Shown: positions 1-10,159 of the stretch, one piece after another | How positions within the stretch are numbered: position 1 is the stretch's first letter | Layout of the letters: each line of letters begins with the position of its first letter | Assembly: GCA_947502405.1 (NCBI GenBank) | Contig: CANMZT010000007.1 | Span: 62,001-126,000 of the forward strand | Length of the DNA stretch: 64,000 nucleotides | Direction: 5' to 3' | Source of the DNA: an uncultured Algibacter sp. | GTDB taxonomy: Bacteria; Bacteroidota; Bacteroidia; Flavobacteriales; Flavobacteriaceae | Made by a program: the position numbers and the translations under genes | Notes under the pieces: model-generated | Told to the model about the DNA's origin: nothing | Databases searched by the model: none | What the model saw: only the letters and a program-made list of their open reading frames with translations

Positions 1-1
1 C

Positions 2-862
2 CCAAAAATTCCAGTTTGTATTCGTATTAATCCGCATGTTATGGCAGGTGGAAATGCCAATATTTCTGTTGGTCATATAGATTCTAAATTTGGTATTTCA
101 ATACATCAAATACCACATATTTTAAGAATTGTTGAAAACACTAAAATGACCATTAACGGCATACACATGCATACTGGTAGTGATATTTTAGATATTGAAG
201 TATTCTTATATGCGAGCGAAATATTATTTGATACGGCAAAACAATTTAAAAATTTAGATTTCATTGATTTCGGATCTGGTTTTAAAGTGCCATACAAAGC
301 AGGTGACATTGAAACTAATATTGAAGAATTAGGAAAAAAGCTATCATCTAGGTTTAATGCCTTTTGTAAAGAATATGGTAAAGAATTAACTCTAGCTTTT
401 GAACCTGGAAAATTCTTAGTAAGTGAGTCTGGTTTCTTTCTAACCAAAGTAAATGCAGTAAAGCAAACTACCTCAACAGTTTTTGCACAAGTTGATTCTG
501 GATTTAATCATTTAATACGCCCTATGCTTTATGGGTCTCATCATGATATTGTTAATATATCAAATCCAAAAGGTAGAGAACGCTTTTATACCGTAGTAGG
601 CTACATTTGTGAAACAGATACTTTTGGTAATAACAGACGCATTAATGAAATTACTGAGGAAGATATTTTATGCTTTAAAAATGCAGGAGCGTATTGTTTC
701 TCTATGGCAAGTAATTACAACTCAAGATACAGACCTGCTGAAGTATTGTGGTATAACAACAAGGCGCATTTAATAAGAAAAAGAGAGACTTTTGAAGATA
801 TTTTAAGTAATCAAATTGAAGTTGATTTTAATACAAAAAAGAAGGCTGCTTTAGTAAAATAG
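2..862 (+). CDS. lysA: Diaminopimelate/carboxynorspermidine-type PLP decarboxylase, 5' truncated by the window
   Basis: Frame is open upstream of the listed ATG (PKIPVCIRINPHVMAGG...); HMHTGSDI, EPGKFLVSESG and Y-R-P-A-E motifs of fold-III decarboxylases. Confidence 0.85.
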   Translation, partial: PKIPVCIRINPHVMAGGNANISVGHIDSKFGISIHQIPHILRIVENTKMTINGIHMHTGSDILDIEVFLYASEILFDTAKQFKNLDFIDFGSGFKVPYKAGDIETNIEELGKKLSSRFNAFCKEYGKELTLAFEPGKFLVSESGFFLTKVNAVKQTTSTVFAQVDSGFNHLIRPMLYGSHHDIVNISNPKGRERFYTVVGYICETDTFGNNRRINEITEEDILCFKNAGAYCFSMASNYNSRYRPAEVLWYNNKAHLIRKRETFEDILSNQIEVDFNTKKKAALVK

Positions 863-881
863 AGTTTTCTAAATAATTATG

Positions 882-925
882 AAGCCTCTTCAGAGCTAAA
901 TAAGTTCTAAAGAGGCTTTTTTTTT
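882..925 (+). terminator. Rho-independent terminator after lysA
   Basis: AAGCCTCTT...AAGAGGCTTTTTTTTT stem followed by T run. Confidence 0.7.
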
Positions 926-993
926 AAAATAACTCAACTTATTAAAGTTTAGTAATAAAATCGGTTTATTTTTGAGCAAACATATTTTTATTA

Positions 994-1932
994 ATGGATT
1001 TTACTAACCCGCTGGTTTATGGCGTACCTTGTTTTCTTGGTTTTATTTTATTGGAATTATCATACAGCAAACATCATAAAGAAAAAAAGGATCTGTATGA
1101 TTGGAAAGATTTAGCCGCAAGCCTTACCATGGGCATTGGCTCTACCATAATTGCGCCACTTACCAAAACTATTGCTGCAATTGTACTTTTTAATTTTGTT
1201 TACAATGTTTTTAATCCTGAAATTAATGGCATTCGCACAAATATTATGGGTTGGGAATCTTTCGGGTACGCATGGTATGTTTGGTTATTATGTCAATTGG
1301 CAGATGATTTTAGCTATTATTGGTTCCACAGACAAAACCATAATGTTCGGTTTTTATGGGCGGCACATGTGGTTCACCACTCATCAGACAAATTCAATTT
1401 GGGTACAGCAGTAAGAAACGGTTGGTTTACTATTTTTTACAAACCTTTCTTTTATATGTGGATTCCTGCTGTAGGCTTCCCTCCAGAGATGCTTGTGGTT
1501 TGTTTGGGCATCGAGGCGCTGTGGCAATTTCAACTGCACTCTGTTTACATTCCTAAAATGGGTATCATCGAAAAAGTTTTTAATACACATACCATGCATC
1601 AAGTACATCATGCTCAAAATATTGAGTACATGGACAAAAATCATGGAGGTTTTCTGAATATTTTCGATAAAATTTTTGGAACCTGGAAAGAGCTAGACGA
1701 AAATATCGATATAAAATACGGTGTAACCAAACCTCCAAACTCTTATAATCCATTAGTTATTCTCACTCACGAGTACAAAGATATCTGGAATGATATGAAA
1801 AAGTCAAAGAACTGGTATCATAAATTCATGTACGCTTTTGCACCTCCAGGTTGGAGTCACGATGGCAGTACACTTACTATAAAGCAACAGCAAAAGCTTT
1901 TAGATAAAGCAAAAAAGAAACAAAAGGTTTAG
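994..1932 (+). CDS. Sterol desaturase / fatty acid hydroxylase family membrane protein
   Basis: Histidine boxes HRQNH, HVVHHSS, HQVHHAQN; multiple TM segments. Confidence 0.85.
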   Translation: MDFTNPLVYGVPCFLGFILLELSYSKHHKEKKDLYDWKDLAASLTMGIGSTIIAPLTKTIAAIVLFNFVYNVFNPEINGIRTNIMGWESFGYAWYVWLLCQLADDFSYYWFHRQNHNVRFLWAAHVVHHSSDKFNLGTAVRNGWFTIFYKPFFYMWIPAVGFPPEMLVVCLGIEALWQFQLHSVYIPKMGIIEKVFNTHTMHQVHHAQNIEYMDKNHGGFLNIFDKIFGTWKELDENIDIKYGVTKPPNSYNPLVILTHEYKDIWNDMKKSKNWYHKFMYAFAPPGWSHDGSTLTIKQQQKLLDKAKKKQKV

Positions 1933-1940
1933 TATACTTT

Positions 1941-2042
1941 TTTGGGCGTTACCCTCAAGGGGTTGGGCTTTAAATTAAAAAGTCCTCGGTAGTACCTCCC
2001 TGTGGGCTTTCCATTGCTCCCGATAACTATAGGGACTAACGC
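1941..2042 (+). repeat. Dispersed element copy A
   Basis: GGGCGTTACCC...GTGGGCTTTCC...GGGACTAACGC; matches copies at 17956, 34518, 45079, 59671. Confidence 0.6.
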
Positions 2043-2221
2043 ACCTATTTGCTTTGGATTGCTACTAATAAGTTATTCTGTGCCTTTTTAAGAAAACTTA
2101 ACCTAAAGTAAATGCATTCAAATATATTTGCTTTTAGATGATTCTTTACATACATTTAAAATCCTTCAACCTAAAACCTGTTTTCATTTTAATTGTATTA
2201 TTAAAACATTAGTAAAGGCCT

Positions 2222-3400
2222 ATGAAAATAAAAACCAGTCGAATCGAATCCATAGACATTTTAAGAGGTGTTGTTATGGTAATTATGGCATTAGACCATG
2301 TTAGAGATTATTTTCATTACGGCGCGTTTTTTGGAGACCCAACAAATATAGAAACCACAACTCCATTTTTATTTTTCACACGTTTTATAACACACTATTG
2401 TGCGCCAGTTTTTATTTTTCTTGCAGGTACTTCTGCCTTTTTATATGGTAGCAAAAAAAGTAAGCCTAAACTTTTTAAATTCTTACTAACAAGAGGTTTA
2501 TGGTTAATTCTTTTATCTATAGTTCTAAATAACCTTGTATGGCAGTTTGATGTTACTTATAGTTTTATAGTGCTTCAAGTTATTTGGTCTATTGGACTTT
2601 GTATGGTATTATTATCATTTGCCGTTTATTTGCCTATAAAGGTGCTTTTAGCTATTGGAATAATTCTTATGGCAGGGCATAATTTACTAGATGGTATAGT
2701 GGTAAAAGGCACAAGTTTTTCATCCATCGTTTGGTACATTCTGCACCAACAACAATTTATTCAAATAGGCAGTAAAATGTTTGCTTTTGCATATCCAATT
2801 ATACCCTGGTTTGGTTTAATTCTTACTGGATATTGTTTTGGTAAACTTTATGCCAAAGACTTTAATCCTAAACTTAGAAAAAAATATTTAATTACAATTG
2901 GAGTTTCAGCAATAGCTTTATTCTTTATAATTAGAGGTATAAATGTATATGGAGATTTAACTCCTTGGTCAGTTCAAGATACAACCACCAAAACAATTTT
3001 GTCATTTTTTAAAGTTACTAAATATCCACCATCATTAGTTTATTTATTAATAACTATCGGACCATCCTTACTATTCTTGTATGCCATAGAAACTGTAAAG
3101 AATAAAATTACCGATTTCTTTTTAGTATTCGGTCGTGTACCATTATTCTACTATTTCCTTCATGTTTTGGTTATTCATGTTTTAGCCATATTAGGCATGA
3201 TGATTTTTGGAGGTAATTGGAAAAATATGATTTTAACAGCAGATGTTTTTATGAATGCAAAACTCTTAAATTATGGCTACTCACTTTTGGTTGTATATAT
3301 AGTTTGGATAGCTGTTATAGCACTACTTTACTATCCTTCCAAAAAGTACATGATTTATAAAGCTAACAATAAAGATAAATGGTGGTTGAGCTATCTTTAA
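2222..3400 (+). CDS. DUF1624/heparan-alpha-glucosaminide N-acetyltransferase-like membrane protein
   Basis: N-terminal RIESIDILRGVVMVIMALDHVRDY motif and multi-TM architecture. Confidence 0.8.
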   Translation: MKIKTSRIESIDILRGVVMVIMALDHVRDYFHYGAFFGDPTNIETTTPFLFFTRFITHYCAPVFIFLAGTSAFLYGSKKSKPKLFKFLLTRGLWLILLSIVLNNLVWQFDVTYSFIVLQVIWSIGLCMVLLSFAVYLPIKVLLAIGIILMAGHNLLDGIVVKGTSFSSIVWYILHQQQFIQIGSKMFAFAYPIIPWFGLILTGYCFGKLYAKDFNPKLRKKYLITIGVSAIALFFIIRGINVYGDLTPWSVQDTTTKTILSFFKVTKYPPSLVYLLITIGPSLLFLYAIETVKNKITDFFLVFGRVPLFYYFLHVLVIHVLAILGMMIFGGNWKNMILTADVFMNAKLLNYGYSLLVVYIVWIAVIALLYYPSKKYMIYKANNKDKWWLSYL

Positions 3401-3429
3401 GATGATTCAAAAAAAACACTAAAAGAAAA

Positions 3430-3984
3430 TTATTCCCTTAACTTCCCTTGAAAAACAGAAACTTTGGAGTTAAAGGGATTACCAGAAGCACGACGTAGCA
3501 TAACTATCTGCCCACAATGCCATAAAGCATCTGCGATTGGGCCGTTTATAACATTCCAAAACGGGTATCTATCATTATCAAATTGAGAGACATCATCTGT
3601 AGCTTTTAAAATATCTGAAGCTTTTTTAAAGTTGAATAGCGTTTGTGTTCTGATGCCTTCAAAGGTCATTTCAGAACCTTTTTGTTTACTTTCATTACTA
3701 GAAATTGATTTCAATATAAAATTTGAAAGCCCATATAAATGCTCTATAGTTTCAGAAGAAGTTCGTCCAGATTCACTTGGTCTATAACTTAAATCTTCTG
3801 GTCTCAAATCTTCAGTTGCCCAGTAATAACGAAAGCCTAAACCATCAACCATTCTAGCTACTACAGTACCTTGTGTGTAGGTTTCAGGATATTCTTCAAT
3901 ATTATGATATGGTAATTTATCTTCAGTTTGCGCCGTCATAATTGCTGTTAAAATTAAGGCATGTATTAATATTAAGCGTTTCAT
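3430..3984 (-). CDS. DinB-like protein with signal peptide
   Basis: GLGFRYYWATEDL...SSETIEHLYGLSNFIL...DALWHCGQIVMLRR resembles the DinB metal-binding fold. Confidence 0.65.
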   Translation of the reverse strand: MKRLILIHALILTAIMTAQTEDKLPYHNIEEYPETYTQGTVVARMVDGLGFRYYWATEDLRPEDLSYRPSESGRTSSETIEHLYGLSNFILKSISSNESKQKGSEMTFEGIRTQTLFNFKKASDILKATDDVSQFDNDRYPFWNVINGPIADALWHCGQIVMLRRASGNPFNSKVSVFQGKLRE

Positions 3985-3994
3985 TTATTATTTT

Positions 3995-5407
3995 CTAATT
4001 TTTTATTGGTGTTTTACTAGCAAGTGGATTTACACCATATTTATCAAACAAATACACTAAAGCCGTCATAGTTGCTGCTCCTAGCTCCAACTCGCGTTTA
4101 TTAATAGCATCAAAAGTATCATTACTGGCATGATGATGGTCAAAGTACCTCTGAGAATCTGGACGTAAACCAGCCAAAACATTTGAGTCTGTTTTTAGAG
4201 GCCCAACATCTGCTCCGCTTCCACCTTTTTCAAAATAATGAATAAGATAAGGCTTGAATAAGGGTTGCCAACTCAATACTTGATTAAAAGCAGCATCGTT
4301 ACAATCAAAACTAAAACCTCGTGGGGTAAATCCACCCGAATCACTTTCTAAAGCAAACACATGGTTTTCCCCTTTTTCCTTAGCCATTTTTGCATATTTT
4401 TTTCCACCACGTAAACCATTTTCTTCATTCATAAACAACACAACTCTGATGGTGCGCTTGGGTGTTATTCCAGATGCTTTTAAAAGTCTTAATACATCCA
4501 TAGATTGTACCACACCTGCGCCATCATCATGAGAGCCATCACCCAAATCCCAAGAATCTAAATGGCCTCCAACAATCATATATTCATTAGGATATTCACT
4601 TCCTGTTATTTCACCAATTACATTATAAGATTTTACATCTTTTAATTGCTTACAACTTTGCTTAAAAAAGAATTTTATACTGTTATTTAGCTTTAACATT
4701 GTGCTTAACAACTCTGCATCATTAGTGCTAATTGATGCAGAAGGAATACGTCTGCTTACAGGCAAATTATCGTAAGTCATACTTCCTGTATGTGGCAAAT
4801 CATCTAATCTTAAATTCATAGAACGAACGATAACACCAACTGCTCCATATTTTGTAGCTTCTAATGCGCCTTCATAACGTTGATTTACACAACCACCATA
4901 AGCTTCAAAAGTTTGAATTAAATCTGCTTGCATTGGACGATTATAAAACACTATTTTACCTTCAATATTTTCAGGACCAAGGGCTTCTAATTCTTCAAAG
5001 TTTTTTACCTCAACAACTTCTGCTTTTATTCCTAGTGCTGGTGTTGCTACAGAACCTCCTAGAGCACAAATATTTACGTTTGTGGTTTTCCCTGGTTCAC
5101 TTTCAATATAAGCGAATTCTTTACTACCTCTCACCCACTTTGGTACCATAACTGGTTGTAACCAAACTTTATCTAAGCCTAGTTTTCCCAATTCTTCTTT
5201 AGTGTAAGCTACGGCACGTTCTGCACCTAAAGACCCGGATAAACGACTCCCTATTTGATTGGATAAATGGTTTAACCAATCGTAACTTTTTCCATTAGTT
5301 AAGGATTGTTTATAAATAGCTTTTAAAACTTCTTTATCGGTTTGAGCAGTAAGATTAATTGTGAATATTATACAAACAACAAGTAATATTGACTTTAAAA
5401 TTTTCAT
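3995..5407 (-). CDS. Secreted M28-family metallopeptidase with PA domain
   Basis: GGHLDSWDLGDGSHDDGAGVV, FMNEENGLRGG, ESDSGGF motifs; signal peptide. Confidence 0.88.
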   Translation of the reverse strand: MKILKSILLVVCIIFTINLTAQTDKEVLKAIYKQSLTNGKSYDWLNHLSNQIGSRLSGSLGAERAVAYTKEELGKLGLDKVWLQPVMVPKWVRGSKEFAYIESEPGKTTNVNICALGGSVATPALGIKAEVVEVKNFEELEALGPENIEGKIVFYNRPMQADLIQTFEAYGGCVNQRYEGALEATKYGAVGVIVRSMNLRLDDLPHTGSMTYDNLPVSRRIPSASISTNDAELLSTMLKLNNSIKFFFKQSCKQLKDVKSYNVIGEITGSEYPNEYMIVGGHLDSWDLGDGSHDDGAGVVQSMDVLRLLKASGITPKRTIRVVLFMNEENGLRGGKKYAKMAKEKGENHVFALESDSGGFTPRGFSFDCNDAAFNQVLSWQPLFKPYLIHYFEKGGSGADVGPLKTDSNVLAGLRPDSQRYFDHHHASNDTFDAINKRELELGAATMTALVYLFDKYGVNPLASKTPIKN

Positions 5408-5494
5408 ATAATTTTTTTATGTTTAAAGATAGTATTTCTTTACTGTTGATTAGTAGCTCTGTATATAAATTTGTGTTAATATGATGAAGCTAGT

Positions 5495-5576
5495 GCGTTA
5501 ACGATTGAACGGCATGTCTGAAATCCTTTTTGCTTTTTCGCAAAAAGATTGAGTAGTGAAAGCGTGTTAAAACGCC
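5495..5576. repeat. Dispersed element, divergent copy F
   Basis: GCGTT...AACGC ends and a perfect inner hairpin CTTTTTGC-TTTTTC-GCAAAAAG. Confidence 0.45.
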
Positions 5577-5582
5577 AAAAAA

Positions 5583-6434
5583 CTATTCGTTATTAAGTTG
5601 TTGTTTATATAACTCTATATTGGCTTTTACATCATCATCTAGCTCAGGTTCTTTAATATCTTTGTATGCGCTTAAGGTATCCAGTATAATTTTGGCAACA
5701 ATGTATCGTGCAGAAGGTTTATCATCAGCGGGGATTGTATACCAAGGCGCGTGTGGTTTTGATGTTTTGTTAATAGCATCTTGGTAACACTCTTGGTATG
5801 TATCCCAAAGCTTACGTTCTTTTAAATCTCCTGGTGAGAATTTCCAATTTTTTTCTTGCTTATTTAAACGACGGAGTAATCTGTTTTTTTGTTCTTCCTT
5901 GGAAAGGTTTAAAAAGAATTTAAAAATAAGTGTTCCATTTTCTGCAATATGCTTTTCGAAATTATTAATCTGCTCGAAACGCTGTTTCCAAAAGTCATCA
6001 TTTACATCATCTACAGAATCTACACCTGGAATGTTTTCACCCATAATATATCCTGGATGTACTCGTGTAACTAATACATTTTCGTAATGCGTTCTGTTAA
6101 AAACTCCAAACTTTCCACGAGCAGGAAGTGCTATGTAATGTCGCCATAAATAATCGTGTTTTAATTCTAATTCTGTTGGCACTTTAAAACTATGTACCTC
6201 AACACCTCTTGCATTAAAATCTTTAAAAACCTCTCGAATTAGACTGTCTTTTCCTGCTGTATCCATACCTTGTAAACATACTAAAACAGCATACTTTCCG
6301 TGGGCATAAAGGGTGTCTTGAAGCTCTCCCAACTGTTTTCTTGTCTCTTTAAGTTTTTTCTTTGCACCGTCTATTACAACTTTGGTTTTAGTGTCTTTTA
6401 AGGCTATGTTAGAGGTGACTTTGTAGTTATCCAT
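5583..6434 (-). CDS. Polyphosphate kinase 2 family protein (polyphosphate:nucleotide phosphotransferase)
   Basis: LVCLQGMDTAGKDSLIREVF Walker A, HDYLWRHYIALPARGKFGVFNRTHYENVLVTRVHP motif. Confidence 0.92.
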   Translation of the reverse strand: MDNYKVTSNIALKDTKTKVVIDGAKKKLKETRKQLGELQDTLYAHGKYAVLVCLQGMDTAGKDSLIREVFKDFNARGVEVHSFKVPTELELKHDYLWRHYIALPARGKFGVFNRTHYENVLVTRVHPGYIMGENIPGVDSVDDVNDDFWKQRFEQINNFEKHIAENGTLIFKFFLNLSKEEQKNRLLRRLNKQEKNWKFSPGDLKERKLWDTYQECYQDAINKTSKPHAPWYTIPADDKPSARYIVAKIILDTLSAYKDIKEPELDDDVKANIELYKQQLNNE

Positions 6435-6553
6435 GGTTTAAATTTTATCTGGATTAAATATATAAAAATGCTATCGATTTTATCATACTTTGTATTATTT
6501 GTTTCTATCTGAAAATGGAATTCTGTAGAGCTTAAAATTTTAATTTTGCAATT

Positions 6554-7069
6554 ATGAATAGGACTGTAATTCTTCAAGGAAGCTCAAGAAGTAATGGTGA
6601 TACCAACAAAATTGTTAGTTATATAGCAAACCATACAAATTTTGATATTATTGATTTATCTACTAAAAATATTGGACACTACGATTATAATTATAAAAAC
6701 GAAAATGACGATTTTTTACCGTTAATAACTGATGTTATTAATAAATATGACACTATAATTTTTGCAACTCCCGTTTATTGGTATAGTATGAGTGGTATCC
6801 ATAAAGTGTTTTTTGATAGAATTTCTGATTTAATTCGAATACATAAAGATACCGGAAGGAAATTACGAGGCAAAAATATGGCTATGATTAGCACCAGTAA
6901 TCATGATGATTTAAAAACTGGTTTTACGATGCCTTTTATTGAATCTGCTAATTATTTAGGCATGAATTATTTAGGGGATGTGCATGCATACGTAGAAAAT
7001 AACGCAATTAATAATGAAGTAAAAAATAGGTTACACCAATTTGTTGAAACCATAAAAAAGGCAATATAA
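6554..7069 (+). CDS. Flavodoxin-fold NAD(P)H-dependent oxidoreductase
   Basis: ILQGSSRSNGDTNKI and ATPVYWYSMSGIHKVFFDR motifs. Confidence 0.85.
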   Translation: MNRTVILQGSSRSNGDTNKIVSYIANHTNFDIIDLSTKNIGHYDYNYKNENDDFLPLITDVINKYDTIIFATPVYWYSMSGIHKVFFDRISDLIRIHKDTGRKLRGKNMAMISTSNHDDLKTGFTMPFIESANYLGMNYLGDVHAYVENNAINNEVKNRLHQFVETIKKAI

Positions 7070-7086
7070 ATATTGCCTTTTTTATT
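7056..7086. terminator. Bidirectional terminator hairpin
   Basis: AAAAAAGGCAATATAAATATTGCCTTTTTT between convergent genes. Confidence 0.65.
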
Positions 7087-8250
7087 TTATTTTGAAGCGA
7101 ACAGTTTAACGTCTTGCTCGCTTACCTCTGCTCCGCCTAAGATAATTAAACGCTCAATAACGTTTCGGAGCTCTCTTATATTTCCTGTCCAGTCATATTC
7201 TTGTAACAACTTAACCGCTTTTGCAGAAAATGCTTTTTTTGCAGTGCCTTGTTCACTTGCAATTTTTCCTGAAAAGTGTTCTATTAATAACGGAATATCG
7301 TCTCTTCTATCATTTAAAGCTGGTACTTTTATTAAAATTACAGCCAAACGATGATATAAATCTTCACGAAAATTTCCTTCTTCAATTTCCTTTTTTAAGT
7401 TCTTATTTGTTGCTGCTACTACTCTAACATCTACTTTTATATCCTTATCACTACCAACACGCTGAATTCTACTTTCTTGCAATGCACGTAATACTTTGGC
7501 TTGTGCAGATAAGCTCATATCTCCTATTTCATCCAGAAAAATAGTTCCTCCATTAGCTGCTTCAAATTTACCAGCACGATCTTTATTTGCACTTGTAAAT
7601 GCGCCTTTTACATGACCAAACAATTCGCTTTCTATTAACTCGCTTGGGATTGCCGCACAGTTAACTTCTATTAAATTTCCTTTAGAGCGATCACTCTTTT
7701 CGTGTAACCAATGCGCTACTAATTCTTTTCCTGTACCATTTGGTCCTGTAATTAAAACTCTAGCGTCTGTAGGTGCTACTTTATCAATAATATCCTTAAT
7801 TTGAGAAATAGCATCACTTTCACCTATCATTTCATACTTCTTGCTAACCTTTTTCTTTAGAATTTTATTTTCTACAACTAGCTCTTTTCTATCAAGGGCA
7901 TTTCTAACAGTATTTAAAAGTCTATTTAAATCTGGTGGTTTTGAAATATAATCGAATGCTCCTAATCGCATCGTGTTTACAGCCGTATCTAAATCTCCAT
8001 GACCAGAAATCATGACTATAGGCGTTTCAGGTTTTATTTTTTTTACAGCCTCCAATACCTCAACACCATCCATTTTGGGCATTTTAATGTCACAAAGAAT
8101 TAAATCAAAATCATCATTTTTTATTTTCTCAATACCCGATAGTCCATCTTCTGCTTCATCAACTTTATAAGCATCATTTTCTTCTGAAAGAATTTTAACT
8201 AGCACACGTCTTATCGCTGCTTCATCCTCAATTACTAATATTTTTGACAT
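7087..8250 (-). CDS. Sigma-54-dependent response regulator (REC-AAA+)
   Basis: REC domain plus GTGKELVAHWLHEKS, GAFTSA, LDEIGDMSLSAQAKVLRALQE. Confidence 0.92.
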   Translation of the reverse strand: MSKILVIEDEAAIRRVLVKILSEENDAYKVDEAEDGLSGIEKIKNDDFDLILCDIKMPKMDGVEVLEAVKKIKPETPIVMISGHGDLDTAVNTMRLGAFDYISKPPDLNRLLNTVRNALDRKELVVENKILKKKVSKKYEMIGESDAISQIKDIIDKVAPTDARVLITGPNGTGKELVAHWLHEKSDRSKGNLIEVNCAAIPSELIESELFGHVKGAFTSANKDRAGKFEAANGGTIFLDEIGDMSLSAQAKVLRALQESRIQRVGSDKDIKVDVRVVAATNKNLKKEIEEGNFREDLYHRLAVILIKVPALNDRRDDIPLLIEHFSGKIASEQGTAKKAFSAKAVKLLQEYDWTGNIRELRNVIERLIILGGAEVSEQDVKLFASK

Positions 8251-8252
8251 AC

Positions 8253-9137
8253 TTAAATTTTAAATTTTATTCCTGTTCTTAAATAGAATGCATTTACGTC
8301 GTCTAATTTAAAAACTTCATCTCTATTTTCATTACGTAATACATTATTTAATCTGAATGTATAACCTGAATACAAATACCCTACCAAATGTTTAGTAAAC
8401 AAATATTCATACCCTAAACCGCCAATGGCTACAGATAGTGATATGTGGTCTACATTTTGTCCGTTTACAATAGAAGGCTCCTGTAAATGAGCTAAATATC
8501 CGTCTAAACCAACAAAAGCTTGAATATTATTTTTATCATTAATAGCATATTTTAAATTAGATTTTGGGACACCTAAATTAAAGCTCCAAATATCGTTAAC
8601 TTCTCTAAAATAGCTTATAAAGGGTAATGGAAAAGGCAATCCTGTTGTGGCATTATAAGTTAACCCCAAAATTAAACGATATGGACGTTTTAGATTTTCA
8701 TCTTTGGTTCTGTCATTTATAAAAAATGCGCCACCATTCATAAAATAATCATCAGAAGTTAATGATTTTGTAAGTGTTGAGGCAATTCTTGGGTTGAATT
8801 TAAATCCGAATCGCCATTTTGTATTCCATTTAAAGGTATAGCCAACATTCAAATCGATAACATTAATGGTGTTTAACTGAGAAACATCAAAAGGATAATC
8901 ATCTTCCAAATTTAGTATTATACGGTTATATTCTGCACCAATAATTAAATAAGATTCTTTTTTAGTTTTAATTGGGTAATTTATTGATGCCCTTAATCTG
9001 GTATACTGATCTTCGGAATTACTTTTTGGTATAAATGAATACTCTAATCGGGCTAAATCAGTTAATTGTGCATAAACTGAAAAATTAATACATAATAAAA
9101 CGCAAACAATACTCCACTTAAATTCTCTTATTATCAT
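8253..9137 (-). CDS. DUF6268-like outer-membrane beta-barrel protein
   Basis: Signal peptide, alternating beta-strand pattern, aromatic C-terminus. Confidence 0.55.
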   Translation of the reverse strand: MIIREFKWSIVCVLLCINFSVYAQLTDLARLEYSFIPKSNSEDQYTRLRASINYPIKTKKESYLIIGAEYNRIILNLEDDYPFDVSQLNTINVIDLNVGYTFKWNTKWRFGFKFNPRIASTLTKSLTSDDYFMNGGAFFINDRTKDENLKRPYRLILGLTYNATTGLPFPLPFISYFREVNDIWSFNLGVPKSNLKYAINDKNNIQAFVGLDGYLAHLQEPSIVNGQNVDHISLSVAIGGLGYEYLFTKHLVGYLYSGYTFRLNNVLRNENRDEVFKLDDVNAFYLRTGIKFKI

Positions 9138-9225
9138 TTTTAGGTATGGTTTACATCAATAACGTTTATTATTATAATTAAAATTAATCCAATAGAAATT
9201 ATATTTAGTTCGATTGCTACAAATC

Positions 9226-10158
9226 TTAATCTTTATTAGGCTGGATAATATGTATATCGCGTTGAGGAAAAGGTATAGTAATATTATGCTCCCTGAATAA
9301 TCTATCTATTTCAAATCGAATATCACTTTTAGGAAATGTAGCCCTAAAACTATCAGAGATTGTAAAAATCAGCTTAAAATCTAACGAACTATTACCAAAA
9401 TCTGAAAATACAACTACAGGCTCAGGACTACTTAAGACATTATCATGTGTGCTCGCCGCTTGCAATAAAAGTTTTTTTACAAGTTGAACATCACTTCCGT
9501 AAGCCACTCCTACGCTAACAGATTCTCTAGTTAACGTTCCGTTTTGAGTCCAATTATAGAGACTGTTAGTTAAATATAGATGATTTGGTATTATTAGTAC
9601 TTTATTATCGATTGTAACAGCCCGGGTGGTTCTTAATTTTATTTCTTCAACACGCCCAACCTTACCCTCTATTTCAATGATATCTCCCACATGAACTGAT
9701 TGATCAATCAAAATAAAAATACCTGAGATAATATCTTGAAAAAGTGTTTGAAGTGCTAAACCTACACCAATTAATAAAGCTGCAGATGCAGCAAATATTC
9801 CTGTAACATTAATTCCAATAGAGTCAAATACTATTAAAATTACTATCAAATATATAATCCATCTAGCAAAGGAAAATACTGTTATAAATTTTGCCTTGTT
9901 ATGCTCTGGCATGTTTTTAGTAATCAATCGCCTAGACCATCTAAGTATAAAACTTGTAACAATCATAACTAATGCTACAAGCAAAACATACTTTACTTTT
10001 AACACAATATGATGCGTTTCGTCAGCTGCACCATAGGTGAAATCTATGAGTCTAAACTCCAAAAAACTAACAAGCTTATCCCATAACGAACTTTCTGTTA
10101 TGACTTGCTCAACTTCATCTACTTTACTTTCTATATGATTTTTTATTCCTTCTTGCAT
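9226..10158 (-). CDS. MscS-family mechanosensitive ion channel
   Basis: GVGLALQTLFQDIISGIFILIDQSVHVGDIIEI and VLIIPNHLYLTN motifs. Confidence 0.9.
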   Translation of the reverse strand: MQEGIKNHIESKVDEVEQVITESSLWDKLVSFLEFRLIDFTYGAADETHHIVLKVKYVLLVALVMIVTSFILRWSRRLITKNMPEHNKAKFITVFSFARWIIYLIVILIVFDSIGINVTGIFAASAALLIGVGLALQTLFQDIISGIFILIDQSVHVGDIIEIEGKVGRVEEIKLRTTRAVTIDNKVLIIPNHLYLTNSLYNWTQNGTLTRESVSVGVAYGSDVQLVKKLLLQAASTHDNVLSSPEPVVVFSDFGNSSLDFKLIFTISDSFRATFPKSDIRFEIDRLFREHNITIPFPQRDIHIIQPNKD

Positions 10159-10159
10159 T

